Below, piece after piece: positions 34,618 to 41,066 of a stretch of 45,872 bases of DNA. Under the pieces are notes generated by a model. It searched no databases. It was not told the DNA's origin and saw only the letters and a program-made list of their open reading frames with translations. The position numbers and the translations under genes are program-made. The DNA is taken from the NCBI GenBank assembly GCA_944324295.1, contig CALUVX010000170.1, positions 1-45,872 of the forward strand. The letters are read 5' to 3'. The stretch comes from Candidatus Gastranaerophilales bacterium (GTDB lineage Bacteria; Cyanobacteriota; Vampirovibrionia; Gastranaerophilales; Gastranaerophilaceae). How positions within the stretch are numbered: position 1 is the stretch's first letter; each line of letters begins with the position of its first letter.

Positions 34618-35520
34618 CTAAAATCTAAATGGATAATCTTTAGGAATTTTCCAGCCGTTATATTGTATCAATGCGGTACAATAATGTCTTGAATCGTCAT
34701 TATTTAAACGGCAGCCGTATTGTCCATTTATCAAACCGTTTTCCGTTCCATCCCAGCTAAATTTGTAAGGTTCTACAATGTTTCTGTTTTCATTTGTTGC
34801 AGCACTCATAAAAAATGTAAAAAAATCTTTTCCCATAATATTAGTTATATTATTTGATTTGGGATAAAAATAAATATGAGTAGCCGTACTTGTTGTAGTA
34901 TCAGTTGCAGTTTCAGAATTAAAATAATTAAACATATCAAGCTTTGTGCCATCAGCAAGATAAACCCATATATGCTTACTGTTAGACTTATCTTTTTCAA
35001 CCTTTAAAGTTTTTACATAAGGTGCAAAATAGGTATTCCAAAAGTTTATCATTCCGTCAGCATCATTATAACTTGTTGCTCTGTCCCAATACTCAAACTC
35101 TCCATAATCAACCTCAGCCTGCTTAGCAGCCTGATTCATTATTGAATAAAATTTTTCCAAACGAGTTTCAACTACATGACGGTTATAATTTGATATTAAT
35201 GCCGGCAGTGTCAGAGCTGCAACAACACCAATTATTCCAAGAGTTATTAATACTTCCGCCAATGTAAATGCAATTTTTGATTTTAGTGAAGTGTGAAAGG
35301 TGAAGAGTGAAGCGATGTTATCTCCCTCCCAGATTAGGGAGGGACTAAGGGGCAATCTTCTATTGTTTGATTGATTGAAACCCATCCTAACCTTCCCTAT
35401 AAAGGGAAGGAACTTGTTTTTATTTATAACAAAACGTGAGAAAGAAACACTATTATTCCTGATAATAGCATATCTTCCTACCCTCTTACCTTCTAACCTT
35501 CCGGTGATAAGCTTGCGCAA
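34618..35520 (-). CDS. Type IV pseudopilin-like protein with long repeat-derived leader (locus 1)
   Basis: The open frame from TTG 35520 gives 300 residues. Residues 85-115 carry the class III signal FTLAEVLITLGIIGVVAA (Phe +1 at 85, Glu +5 at 89, Ala at -1), followed by a helix and a globular part ending GWKIPKDYPF. Prepilin peptidase would cut before Phe85 and discard an 84-residue leader, far longer than the usual 6-30. That leader is encoded by a repeat also present at 39.4-39.7 kb. The best start signal is further upstream: ATG 35627 behind AGAGGAG, but a G10 tract puts it one base out of frame. With G11 or G8 the whole would be one frame of about 336 residues. It heads the operon with the CpaE- and CpaF-like genes. 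Confidence 0.8.
   Translation of the reverse strand: MRKLITGRLEGKRVGRYAIIRNNSVSFSRFVINKNKFLPFIGKVRMGFNQSNNRRLPLSPSLIWEGDNIASLFTFHTSLKSKIAFTLAEVLITLGIIGVVAALTLPALISNYNRHVVETRLEKFYSIMNQAAKQAEVDYGEFEYWDRATSYNDADGMINFWNTYFAPYVKTLKVEKDKSNSKHIWVYLADGTKLDMFNYFNSETATDTTTSTATHIYFYPKSNNITNIMGKDFFTFFMSAATNENRNIVEPYKFSWDGTENGLINGQYGCRLNNDDSRHYCTALIQYNGWKIPKDYPFRF
35260..35505 (-). repeat. Pseudopilin leader repeat, copy 1
   Basis: About 245 bases that align with 39440-39731. Shared pieces include ACCGGAAGRTTAGAA, a hairpin CTATTAT/ATAATAG, CCTTCCC/GGGAAGG, the segment coding for QSNNRRL and TCCCTCCC/GGGAGGGA. It is coding in the pseudopilin frame and ends exactly at the AFTLAE codons. The string of small palindromes looks like mobile or extragenic repeat material placed inside a gene. 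Confidence 0.75.
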
Positions 35521-35576
35521 TAAATGCGCAATTATATGAAAACAAACGACTTGACATCCGGCCTTATTGACCTCTG

Positions 35577-35627
35577 CTAGCTGAAAATGCCCCCCCCCCG
35601 AAGTTTCAGGTTAATTAACTTTTTCAT
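35577..35627 (-). CDS. Truncated upstream frame of pseudopilin locus 1 (out-of-frame state)
   Basis: Starting at ATG 35627 with AGAGGAG six bases upstream, the frame reads MKKLINLKLRGGG and, with the G10 tract as given, ends after 16 residues at TAG. One additional G gives HFQLAEVNKAG and then joins the pseudopilin leader without a stop. This is probably the authentic start of the gene in a phase-off form, or else a short leader peptide. Confidence 0.5.
   Translation of the reverse strand: MKKLINLKLRGGGIFS
35590..35599. repeat. C10 (G10 on the coding strand) homopolymer
   Basis: Ten C on the plus strand, ten G in the minus-strand message, 10 codons into the upstream frame of pseudopilin locus 1. 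Runs of this length are exceptional in such an AT-rich sequence; the only other one is in the matching place of the second pseudopilin locus. Confidence 0.9.
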
Positions 35628-35641
35628 AAACAACTCCTCTC

Positions 35642-35779
35642 TGACTCTTAATAAACAGCCCTATACAGATGTGATTTTGTTGCCTGCGTGGTCTCGCAAG
35701 TGGGTGAACGCCCCGGATTATCCGTTTCCCGCTGGCGATAAAAATATCGGCGGGTATACTTCACATCCCGACAGAGTCA
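35642..35779 (-). ncRNA. Structured 5' leader RNA of the pseudopilin operon, class unknown
   Basis: This 138-base patch is much richer in G and C than its surroundings and folds in nested fashion. TGACTCT pairs with AGAGTCA (35642-35648 with 35773-35779), GATGTGA with TCACATC (35668-35674 with 35761-35767), and inside are the hairpins CCCGC/GCGGG plus CGATA/TATCG (35728-35754), CGGA/TCCG (35714-35724) and TGCG/CGCA (35685-35698). It lies between a good minus-strand promoter and the ATG at 35627, so it would be a 5' untranslated element such as a riboswitch; an independent RNA with 6S-like shape is an alternative. Confidence 0.5.
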
Positions 35780-35837
35780 ATTCTCCCTTTTAAAATAAAT
35801 GTAGGAACAAAATGAGCACCTGTACAGAGCTAATATT

Positions 35838-35865
35838 ATTATAACATATTTTTTAACAAATTCAA
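35838..35865 (-). promoter_or_regulatory. Promoter of the pseudopilin-cpaE-cpaF operon
   Basis: On the minus strand, TTGAAT (35860-35865) and a perfect TATAAT (35838-35843) are spaced 16 nt apart. Initiation near 35831 gives a leader of about 200 nt containing the structured RNA. Confidence 0.65.
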
Positions 35866-35880
35866 GATTATCTGATTAGA

Positions 35881-36570
35881 CTATTTCCCGAAAATCTGAG
35901 CACCTATATAAATACCAACATAAACAGATAACAACACCAGCATTATGGTATTAATAATAACCAAATTAGGTGCATCTGTGTACATAATATTTAACAAAAC
36001 CGTTATAAGACCAAATATTAAGGCCGTTACAGTATATGGAAAGGTTGATTTAGTCCTTTTTGTGATTTTTACATTGTGCACAAGTTTGCTTGAATAATCA
36101 TCAACATTTGAAAGGTTTAAAGCTTTATCATAAGCCGCTTTACTTATCTGACCGTTATCCAAAAGTTTTTTGCATGCTTTTTCGTAGGCTCTTTTAGTCT
36201 GAAGTTCAACAAGCGTAAGCATTTGCTCTTGAGTTAATCTACTGAATTCAGATTCTTTTCCCATTTCAAAAGCTACATAAGCAACTTTTTGCAAAATACT
36301 TTCATGGTAAATATCCGGGATATCAGAACGAAGCAAATCAACATATTTATGGAAGGTCCATTCCGAAATCATCTGGGTTAATATCTTAGCCGTATCAGAA
36401 TTTTCAATAGAATCATCATTAGAAAATGCTTCCCCGGCTATATAAGTAAAATCATAAATTCTGTCCAAAAATTCTTTTTTATGCTTAAGAGCAATATCTT
36501 CAGGCATAACACTTTCAGCCTGTTTAGTCAAATCTTTTGCAAAACCCTTATAATCAAATGTTGCAGTCAT
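35881..36570 (-). CDS. Hypothetical membrane-anchored helical protein
   Basis: A 229-residue protein with a helical cytosolic part (1-165), including a short region near residue 150 that recalls an SHOCT-like segment (LLDNGQISKAAYDKAL), and two C-terminal membrane helices (about 173-195 and 203-226). No catalytic motif. It lies between the large membrane protein gene and the pseudopilin operon on the same strand, with the operon promoter starting immediately after it. Confidence 0.7.
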   Translation of the reverse strand: MTATFDYKGFAKDLTKQAESVMPEDIALKHKKEFLDRIYDFTYIAGEAFSNDDSIENSDTAKILTQMISEWTFHKYVDLLRSDIPDIYHESILQKVAYVAFEMGKESEFSRLTQEQMLTLVELQTKRAYEKACKKLLDNGQISKAAYDKALNLSNVDDYSSKLVHNVKITKRTKSTFPYTVTALIFGLITVLLNIMYTDAPNLVIINTIMLVLLSVYVGIYIGAQIFGK

Positions 36571-36641
36571 AAAACCCTCCGAAAGATATTATAACATGCC
36601 TGTTATATTAGGGCAAGCAAAAATTCAGCACAATTGATATT

Positions 36642-38816
36642 TTAATTCATTTTTAATGTTTGTAAAGCCAGTTGTTCGGCAGAATCTGCACGTTTCAATG
36701 CCACATCAGCCGAGGTCAAATCTTCATTTCCCGGCTGAAGTTGAACACCGACCGGAGAAGGGATATAAGTTCTTACAGGCTCTTGAGGATTTTGATTATT
36801 ATTAATGTTTGTTTGTGCCTGCGAAGAAGACTGAGCCGTACCATTTTTGTACTGATTTAGTAAATTTGTCGGACTGTTATTAACAGGTGCATTATTAGCC
36901 TGAGTTGGCTTAGATATATTCTGAGGCTGTTGTACCTGCTGCTGTTGAAGCTGCGGCGGAATCTGTGTTTGCTGATTTAACTGTGCATTTTGTTCAGGTT
37001 CTTTTCCCTCATCAAGAACTGATTTTTTAGGTTTACCAAATACCAGATGAGATCCCTTAACTGCGATTTTACTCAAGAATGGTAAAATTATCATCATACC
37101 TAAAATAATTCTCATCGGATAACCGGCCATCTGTTTCATTCCGAATTTAGGATGTCTGAACAAATCTTTAATTTTGCTAAAGACACCTTTTCTATAAGTT
37201 TTTGTCCCGTCTTTTGCAATATCTGCGATGTCTTTTTTATCATAAGGTCTTATTTGCTCAAGACCAACTGTTACAATTCGTCCAACAGCTTTAAAAAGTT
37301 TTGTTATAGGATTTTTAACACCCGCATTAAGCATTTGTTTTAAGTTATCTTTGGAAGCTTTCCATGCAGCTTTATCCTTAAACAAACCTGCCATAGCCGT
37401 ATCATTGTGAACCTTCAAAGCTTTTCTGTATGCTTCAACCTGTTGTTTATCCATACCTGCATACTGCAAACCGCCAATTCGGTGCATCAACTGAATAGAA
37501 AGCGGCATAGCAACGAAGAAGGCAACCATTTCCGTGAAACGTTCAGCGAATGTTTTAACTTTTTCACTTGCACCTTCTGTTTTAGCAGTTTTATATAAAA
37601 CGTCTGCTAAATAAGCTGCCTGCATTAAAGCGACAAACTTTCCGCCAGCAACCCTGTTTGTTGCACCTTCTAAAATAAGGTTGTTATATTTGGCAAAGAA
37701 TTTTCCAAGAACAGATTTGGGAATTTTGGCATCCAATCCGGTCTTTTTAAGCACATTTGCAAGTTCCGGGTTTTCTTTTAAATTTACATTACCCAAAGAA
37801 CCTGCGAGTTTGTTAGCCGTTTCAGATGCATAAACTTCACGTCCGAACAACCAGGTTTTTATCCTGCCCCATTTGCTGTGATTTGTTCCCCAAATTCTTG
37901 CAAACATTTTTGGGTTAGCATCATGACAGGCCTCAAGAACTCTGGGCATTTTCTCCTGAATATTCTTTTGAACGACTTCCATTTCAGCAAAGTTATTATA
38001 CCCCCATTCAAAAGCTTTCATATCTCTTAATTTAAGCATTTTATCGCCCATATTAAGAGCTTTAAAATCACTAATTTCTTTTGCTATTTGAGCAGGAGTT
38101 CTCTTTAATCTTGAATTTTGTAATATTGTTTCAAGCTCTGCGCGCTGTAAAATTTCATTTTTTACCTTCGCTGTAGGAGCTTTATCAATAAGTGCCTTCC
38201 ACTTTTTAATATCAGCTTTCGAAGCGCCATAACAATCTAAATCTTCTATATGTTTAAGAGGTTTAACAAACTGTTCGCCTTGCTGCGGATAATCAAACAG
38301 TTGCATGCCGCACATTCCGTTTGCCTGGCCTTTTACCATATCAAGCTCCGGCCTTGACGGAGTATAGGCAAATGCTCTTGTAACCCTAAATTTATCAACA
38401 ACATTATTTTTCAAAAAGCTTTTAAAACGATTAAATCCGTTATTTAAAGAATGCGCAAAACTTGACTTGCCAAGTCTGCTGTTTTTTGCATGGCTTGTAA
38501 TATCATCGCCGAATTGACCGACTTTATGATGAACAGTTTTTTCAAAATCCCCTCTTGATTTTTTTGCATAATAATCCATTCCTTTTGCAATTGCAAACCA
38601 TGTAGGAACGGCCAAAGCACCTGTATAAAGCATTGCTTTCGGATCATCAGAGTTTTCTGATAACCTGTTTGCAACATAACTGTCCTGAACATTTTGCTTT
38701 AAAAGTTCAGGATTAACCGCCTGCATTGCTACCTGCTGCTGACCTCCAGGCTGCTGCGGATTAACAGCCTTAAATTGAGGAGTTTGTTGATTATTTATAT
38801 AATTTTTGTCAAGCAT
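36642..38816 (-). CDS. Large hypothetical membrane protein
   Basis: A 724-residue protein starting at ATG 38816 behind AGGGGAAAA. The open frame extends to 39032, but that extension is AT-rich, lacks a start signal and overlaps an opposite gene. Hydrophobic segments lie at about 66-85 (ALAVPTWFAIAKGM), 440-460 (MVAFFVAMPLSIQLM) and 590-610 (IILGMMIILPFLSKIAV), with basic helical regions between and a Gln/Asn/Pro-rich C-terminal tail of about 110 residues. The three segments match the order found in the 31066 protein. N-terminus is Gln-rich. No enzymatic domain recognised. Confidence 0.75.
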   Translation of the reverse strand: MLDKNYINNQQTPQFKAVNPQQPGGQQQVAMQAVNPELLKQNVQDSYVANRLSENSDDPKAMLYTGALAVPTWFAIAKGMDYYAKKSRGDFEKTVHHKVGQFGDDITSHAKNSRLGKSSFAHSLNNGFNRFKSFLKNNVVDKFRVTRAFAYTPSRPELDMVKGQANGMCGMQLFDYPQQGEQFVKPLKHIEDLDCYGASKADIKKWKALIDKAPTAKVKNEILQRAELETILQNSRLKRTPAQIAKEISDFKALNMGDKMLKLRDMKAFEWGYNNFAEMEVVQKNIQEKMPRVLEACHDANPKMFARIWGTNHSKWGRIKTWLFGREVYASETANKLAGSLGNVNLKENPELANVLKKTGLDAKIPKSVLGKFFAKYNNLILEGATNRVAGGKFVALMQAAYLADVLYKTAKTEGASEKVKTFAERFTEMVAFFVAMPLSIQLMHRIGGLQYAGMDKQQVEAYRKALKVHNDTAMAGLFKDKAAWKASKDNLKQMLNAGVKNPITKLFKAVGRIVTVGLEQIRPYDKKDIADIAKDGTKTYRKGVFSKIKDLFRHPKFGMKQMAGYPMRIILGMMIILPFLSKIAVKGSHLVFGKPKKSVLDEGKEPEQNAQLNQQTQIPPQLQQQQVQQPQNISKPTQANNAPVNNSPTNLLNQYKNGTAQSSSQAQTNINNNQNPQEPVRTYIPSPVGVQLQPGNEDLTSADVALKRADSAEQLALQTLKMN

Positions 38817-38830
38817 AGTTTTTCTATTTT

Positions 38831-38872
38831 CCCCTATATAAATATAAAAACAAAACATATACAAATATTGCC
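38831..38872 (-). promoter_or_regulatory. GGCAAT upstream element, copy C
   Basis: On the minus strand, GGCAAT (38867-38872) is followed by a T-rich block, TTTTTATATT and GGGG (38831-38834), total 42 bases against 43 in copy B. Like copy B it is preceded by TTCTTTACAAA. It precedes the large membrane protein gene. Confidence 0.4.
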
Positions 38873-38985
38873 TTTTAAAATTCTTTGTAAAGAAATGTAA
38901 CAAGTTAAGTGTTTTGTGAAATTTTAAAAGTTGTATATACTTTATATATACACAAGCGATAAATAAGAAGATTGAGAGGCATAAA

Positions 38986-39150
38986 ATGGCAGTTGCAAAT
39001 TTGAAAAAAATTGATGACAAATTAAAAAACATCTATGAAAATCAAGTTACAGTCAACAATAATCAGCCGTTTGAAGATCGTTCCGAATTACTTTTTGCAC
39101 AGATGAATTTCATCGCAATGGCAAATAAACAAGCTTTACATTTAATCTAA
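38986..39150 (+). CDS. Small helical protein, 54 residues
   Basis: A short gene beginning MAVANLKKIDDKLKN and ending NKQALHLI, with GAGAGG ahead of the ATG and a strong terminator 40 bases after its stop. It is charged and helical with no recognised family. It is divergent from the large membrane protein gene. Start signal and terminator support it as real. Confidence 0.6.
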   Translation: MAVANLKKIDDKLKNIYENQVTVNNNQPFEDRSELLFAQMNFIAMANKQALHLI

Positions 39151-39190
39151 CATTTTAACTCCAATTAATTTTTCCCCTACAAATTTTGTA

Positions 39191-39221
39191 CCTGATTTTT
39201 TCACAAAATCAGGTTTTTTTT
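39191..39221 (+). terminator. Terminator of the 38986 gene
   Basis: CCTGATTTT pairs with AAAATCAGG, followed by eight T. Confidence 0.85.
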
Positions 39222-39231
39222 ATATACAATA

Positions 39232-39260
39232 TTGACAAATTCCTAAAAATAGTAAATAAT
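39232..39260 (+). promoter_or_regulatory. Promoter of pseudopilin locus 2
   Basis: A perfect TTGACA (39232-39237), a 17-nt spacer and AATAAT (39255-39260). AGGAGG (39272-39277) and ATG (39285) follow. Confidence 0.7.
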
Positions 39261-39284
39261 GGGAAAAAGTCAGGAGGATTAACA

Positions 39285-39338
39285 ATGTTTAATAGAGACG
39301 CTTTGAAACTGCCCCCCCCCCGCAAAACTCAAGTGTAG
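39285..39338 (+). CDS. Truncated upstream frame of pseudopilin locus 2 (out-of-frame state)
   Basis: ATG 39285 with AGGAGG seven bases upstream reads MFNRDALKLPPP through the C10 tract and stops at TAG after 17 residues. With one more C (or two fewer) the frame stays open to TGA 39725-39727, giving about 147 residues that include the repeat-encoded leader. The start signals are the best in the region, which makes this the likely true start. Confidence 0.5.
   Translation: MFNRDALKLPPPRKTQV
39312..39321. repeat. C10 homopolymer
   Basis: Ten C on the coding strand, nine codons after the ATG of pseudopilin locus 2. It has the same length as the tract at locus 1 and leaves the frame wrong by the same single base. 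Confidence 0.9.
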
Positions 39339-39727
39339 AGTGGATTTATAGATTTTTAATTAGAAGACCGGAGGGCAAGAAGACAAGAGGGCAAGCCGGT
39401 ATCATTAGTGTCATCCCGAACTTGTTTCGGGATCTCGTTACCGGAAGATTAGAAAGTAAGAGGGCAGGAAGATATGCTATTATCAGTAATAATAATAGCG
39501 TTTCTTTATCACAGTTTGATATAAATAAAAATATGTTCCTTCCCTGTATAGGACTCTGCCGACCAAAACGATTGAGTATCGTTTTGGGAGAGGCAGTTAG
39601 GAAGGGTTTTGATCAATCAAACAATAGAAGATTGCTACCCACCCCTATCCCCTCCCTAATCAGGGAGGGAGATAACCTCGTTTCACTCTTCACCCTTCAC
39701 TTAAATCAAAGATTGCATTTACATTGA
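39339..39727 (+). other. Leader frame of pseudopilin locus 2, separated from its start
   Basis: In the frame that an eleventh C would open, this stretch has no stop until TGA 39725-39727. It encodes a CCCGAA/TTCGGG palindrome product (VIPNLFRDL), then VTGRLESKRAGRYAII and QSNNRRL as in locus 1. Seven bases are missing relative to locus 1 just before the end, so it does not fuse to the pseudopilin. Its stop codon instead overlaps the TTG start at 39724 (TTGA), an arrangement suited to translational coupling. Confidence 0.5.
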
Positions 39728-39731
39728 CAGA
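39440..39731 (+). repeat. Pseudopilin leader repeat, copy 2
   Basis: This copy aligns with 35260-35505 and carries an additional nested inverted repeat at 39556-39596: CTGCC/GGCAG and CCAAAACGAT/ATCGTTTTGG around TGAGT. Upstream is ATCCCGAA/TTCGGGAT (39413-39433), an inverted repeat of a kind widespread in bacterial intergenic DNA. The copy ends at codons for AFTLTE, after which a second AFTLAE follows about 15 codons later, so the insertion site looks duplicated. Confidence 0.75.
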
Positions 39732-40437
39732 AGGTGCTACGCACGTAGTCCTGCCGAATAGTCAACGTAAAGTCGCATTTACTCTGGCTGAGGTTTTGAT
39801 AACCCTTGGTATTATCGGTGTTGTTGCAGCTATGACAATGCCTTCAATAGTCGGGCATTATAAAAGGCAGGAAACTTTATCCAGACTTAAAAAAGCTTAC
39901 ACAACCATTAATCAGGCACTGAAATTATCTGAAGCTGACAACGGAGAATATGAATACTGGGACAGCGGATTTGATTTAGGTGCAGAAGAATATTTGAATA
40001 AATACTGGCTGCCATACTTTAATGTTTTAAAAATTTGTAATACTTATTCAGAATGTAATTATAACAATGCATATCCATGGACAAGATTAAACGGACAAGA
40101 TTACACTCTTACATTTAGCAGTTCAGGTCTCCGCATACCATTTATTACAACAGACGGTATTCTTTACTCAATATCGAGCGCAGGAGCAGGTACTGATGGC
40201 AATCTTGTTGAAAGCTTCAGTATTTATATTGACATAAACGGCTCCAGAGGCCCAAATACAATAGGTAAAGATTTTTTTATATTTGAGCGTGTCAAAGGTA
40301 AAGGAATATTACCAACCTGTTACAACTATAACACAAGTGCTATAGAAGCAAATTGCAGTAAAACAGGGGTCGGTGTTTGCTGCGCACAATGGATAATAAT
40401 GAGTGGCTGGCAGTTTCCTAAAGATTATCCGTATTAA
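39724..40437 (+). CDS. Type IV pseudopilin-like protein (locus 2)
   Basis: From TTG 39724 the frame gives 237 residues. The class III signal FTLAEVLITLGIIGVVAA starts at Phe19 with Ala at -1 and Glu +5, so the leader would be 18 residues (EGATHVVLPNSQRKVA). The globular part is about 200 residues, contains several Cys and ends GWQFPKDYPY, like locus 1. It probably assembles into a type II secretion or pilus-like filament, or is a minor pilin. No Shine-Dalgarno sequence precedes TTG 39724; translation may rely on coupling to the upstream leader frame, whose stop overlaps it. Confidence 0.75.
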   Translation: MTEGATHVVLPNSQRKVAFTLAEVLITLGIIGVVAAMTMPSIVGHYKRQETLSRLKKAYTTINQALKLSEADNGEYEYWDSGFDLGAEEYLNKYWLPYFNVLKICNTYSECNYNNAYPWTRLNGQDYTLTFSSSGLRIPFITTDGILYSISSAGAGTDGNLVESFSIYIDINGSRGPNTIGKDFFIFERVKGKGILPTCYNYNTSAIEANCSKTGVGVCCAQWIIMSGWQFPKDYPY

Positions 40438-40444
40438 TCAAACT

Positions 40445-40488
40445 ATAGTCTCATAAATTTTTTTAGTATAATAAATTTATGAGACTAT
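40445..40488 (+). promoter_or_regulatory. Perfect 16-bp inverted repeat with embedded -10 box at nadD
   Basis: ATAGTCTCATAAATTT (40445-40460) is the exact reverse complement of 40473-40488, with a 12-nt loop between. The loop holds TATAAT (40467-40472), and the right arm contains the nadD ATG (40479-40481). DNA binding by a repressor, or an mRNA hairpin hiding the start if transcription begins upstream, would both shut nadD off. Confidence 0.6.
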
Positions 40489-41066
40489 GTATTTTTTCCG
40501 GAACTTTTAACCCGATACATAAAGCACACCTAAAGATGGCCGAATATGTGCTTTCTAACTACGGGTTTGATAAAATTCTTTTTATTCCGGCATACAAACC
40601 GCCCCATAAAAATTATGATACTACAATGTGCGCTCACAGATTTAATATGGTAAAACTGGCGATTAAAAATAATCCGCACTTTGAAATTTCGGATATTGAA
40701 TATAAAAATGAGGGCAAATCCTACTCGTATCTCACTGCACTGGAATTATACAAACAATATAATGTAGATGGGAAAATCCACTTCATTATAGGTACAGATG
40801 CCTTCAAACAGATTGAAACGTGGTATGAAACGGAAAAATTTAAAAAACTTGTTGATTTTATTGTTTTTATAAGGGAAAATGAAAAAGTCAATCTTGATTA
40901 TTTAAAAGACAAGGGCTATAACTTTGAAATTGCTCAAATGCCTTTTACTGATATATCGTCAACGGATTTAAGAGAGAGAATTGCTACAGGTAAACCAATT
41001 GACAATCTTGTAACAAAAGAAGTAGAGGATTATATACACAAACATGGATTATACAAAAATACTTGA
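40479..41066 (+). CDS. nadD: Nicotinate-nucleotide adenylyltransferase
   Basis: A 195-residue nucleotidyltransferase of typical NadD length. It opens RLCIFSGTFNPIHKAHLKMAE with the H-x-x-H nucleotide-binding motif (HKAH), has FIPAYKPPHK near residue 36 and ends with ISSTDLRERI, the conserved ISST-x-x-R phosphate site. It makes deamido-NAD from nicotinate mononucleotide. There is no Shine-Dalgarno sequence; the -10 box is six bases from the ATG, suggesting a leaderless message. It overlaps yqeK by 23 bases. Confidence 0.95.
   Translation: MRLCIFSGTFNPIHKAHLKMAEYVLSNYGFDKILFIPAYKPPHKNYDTTMCAHRFNMVKLAIKNNPHFEISDIEYKNEGKSYSYLTALELYKQYNVDGKIHFIIGTDAFKQIETWYETEKFKKLVDFIVFIRENEKVNLDYLKDKGYNFEIAQMPFTDISSTDLRERIATGKPIDNLVTKEVEDYIHKHGLYKNT

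Noticed and set aside
35642-35779. c-di-GMP-I riboswitch ahead of the pseudopilin
   Set aside because: Attractive because such riboswitches control pilins in clostridia, but the GGGCAAACC and GGGACGCAAAGC core motifs are absent.
38817-39032. Upstream extension of the large membrane protein
   Set aside because: The added 72 codons are AT-rich and hydrophobic by composition, lack a ribosome-binding site and overlap the opposite 38986 gene. ATG 38816 has AGGGGAAAA.
39360-39440. Insertion sequence or CRISPR repeats at pseudopilin locus 2
   Set aside because: There is no transposase, no flanking inverted terminal pair of IS size and no regularly spaced direct repeats; only small palindromes are present.
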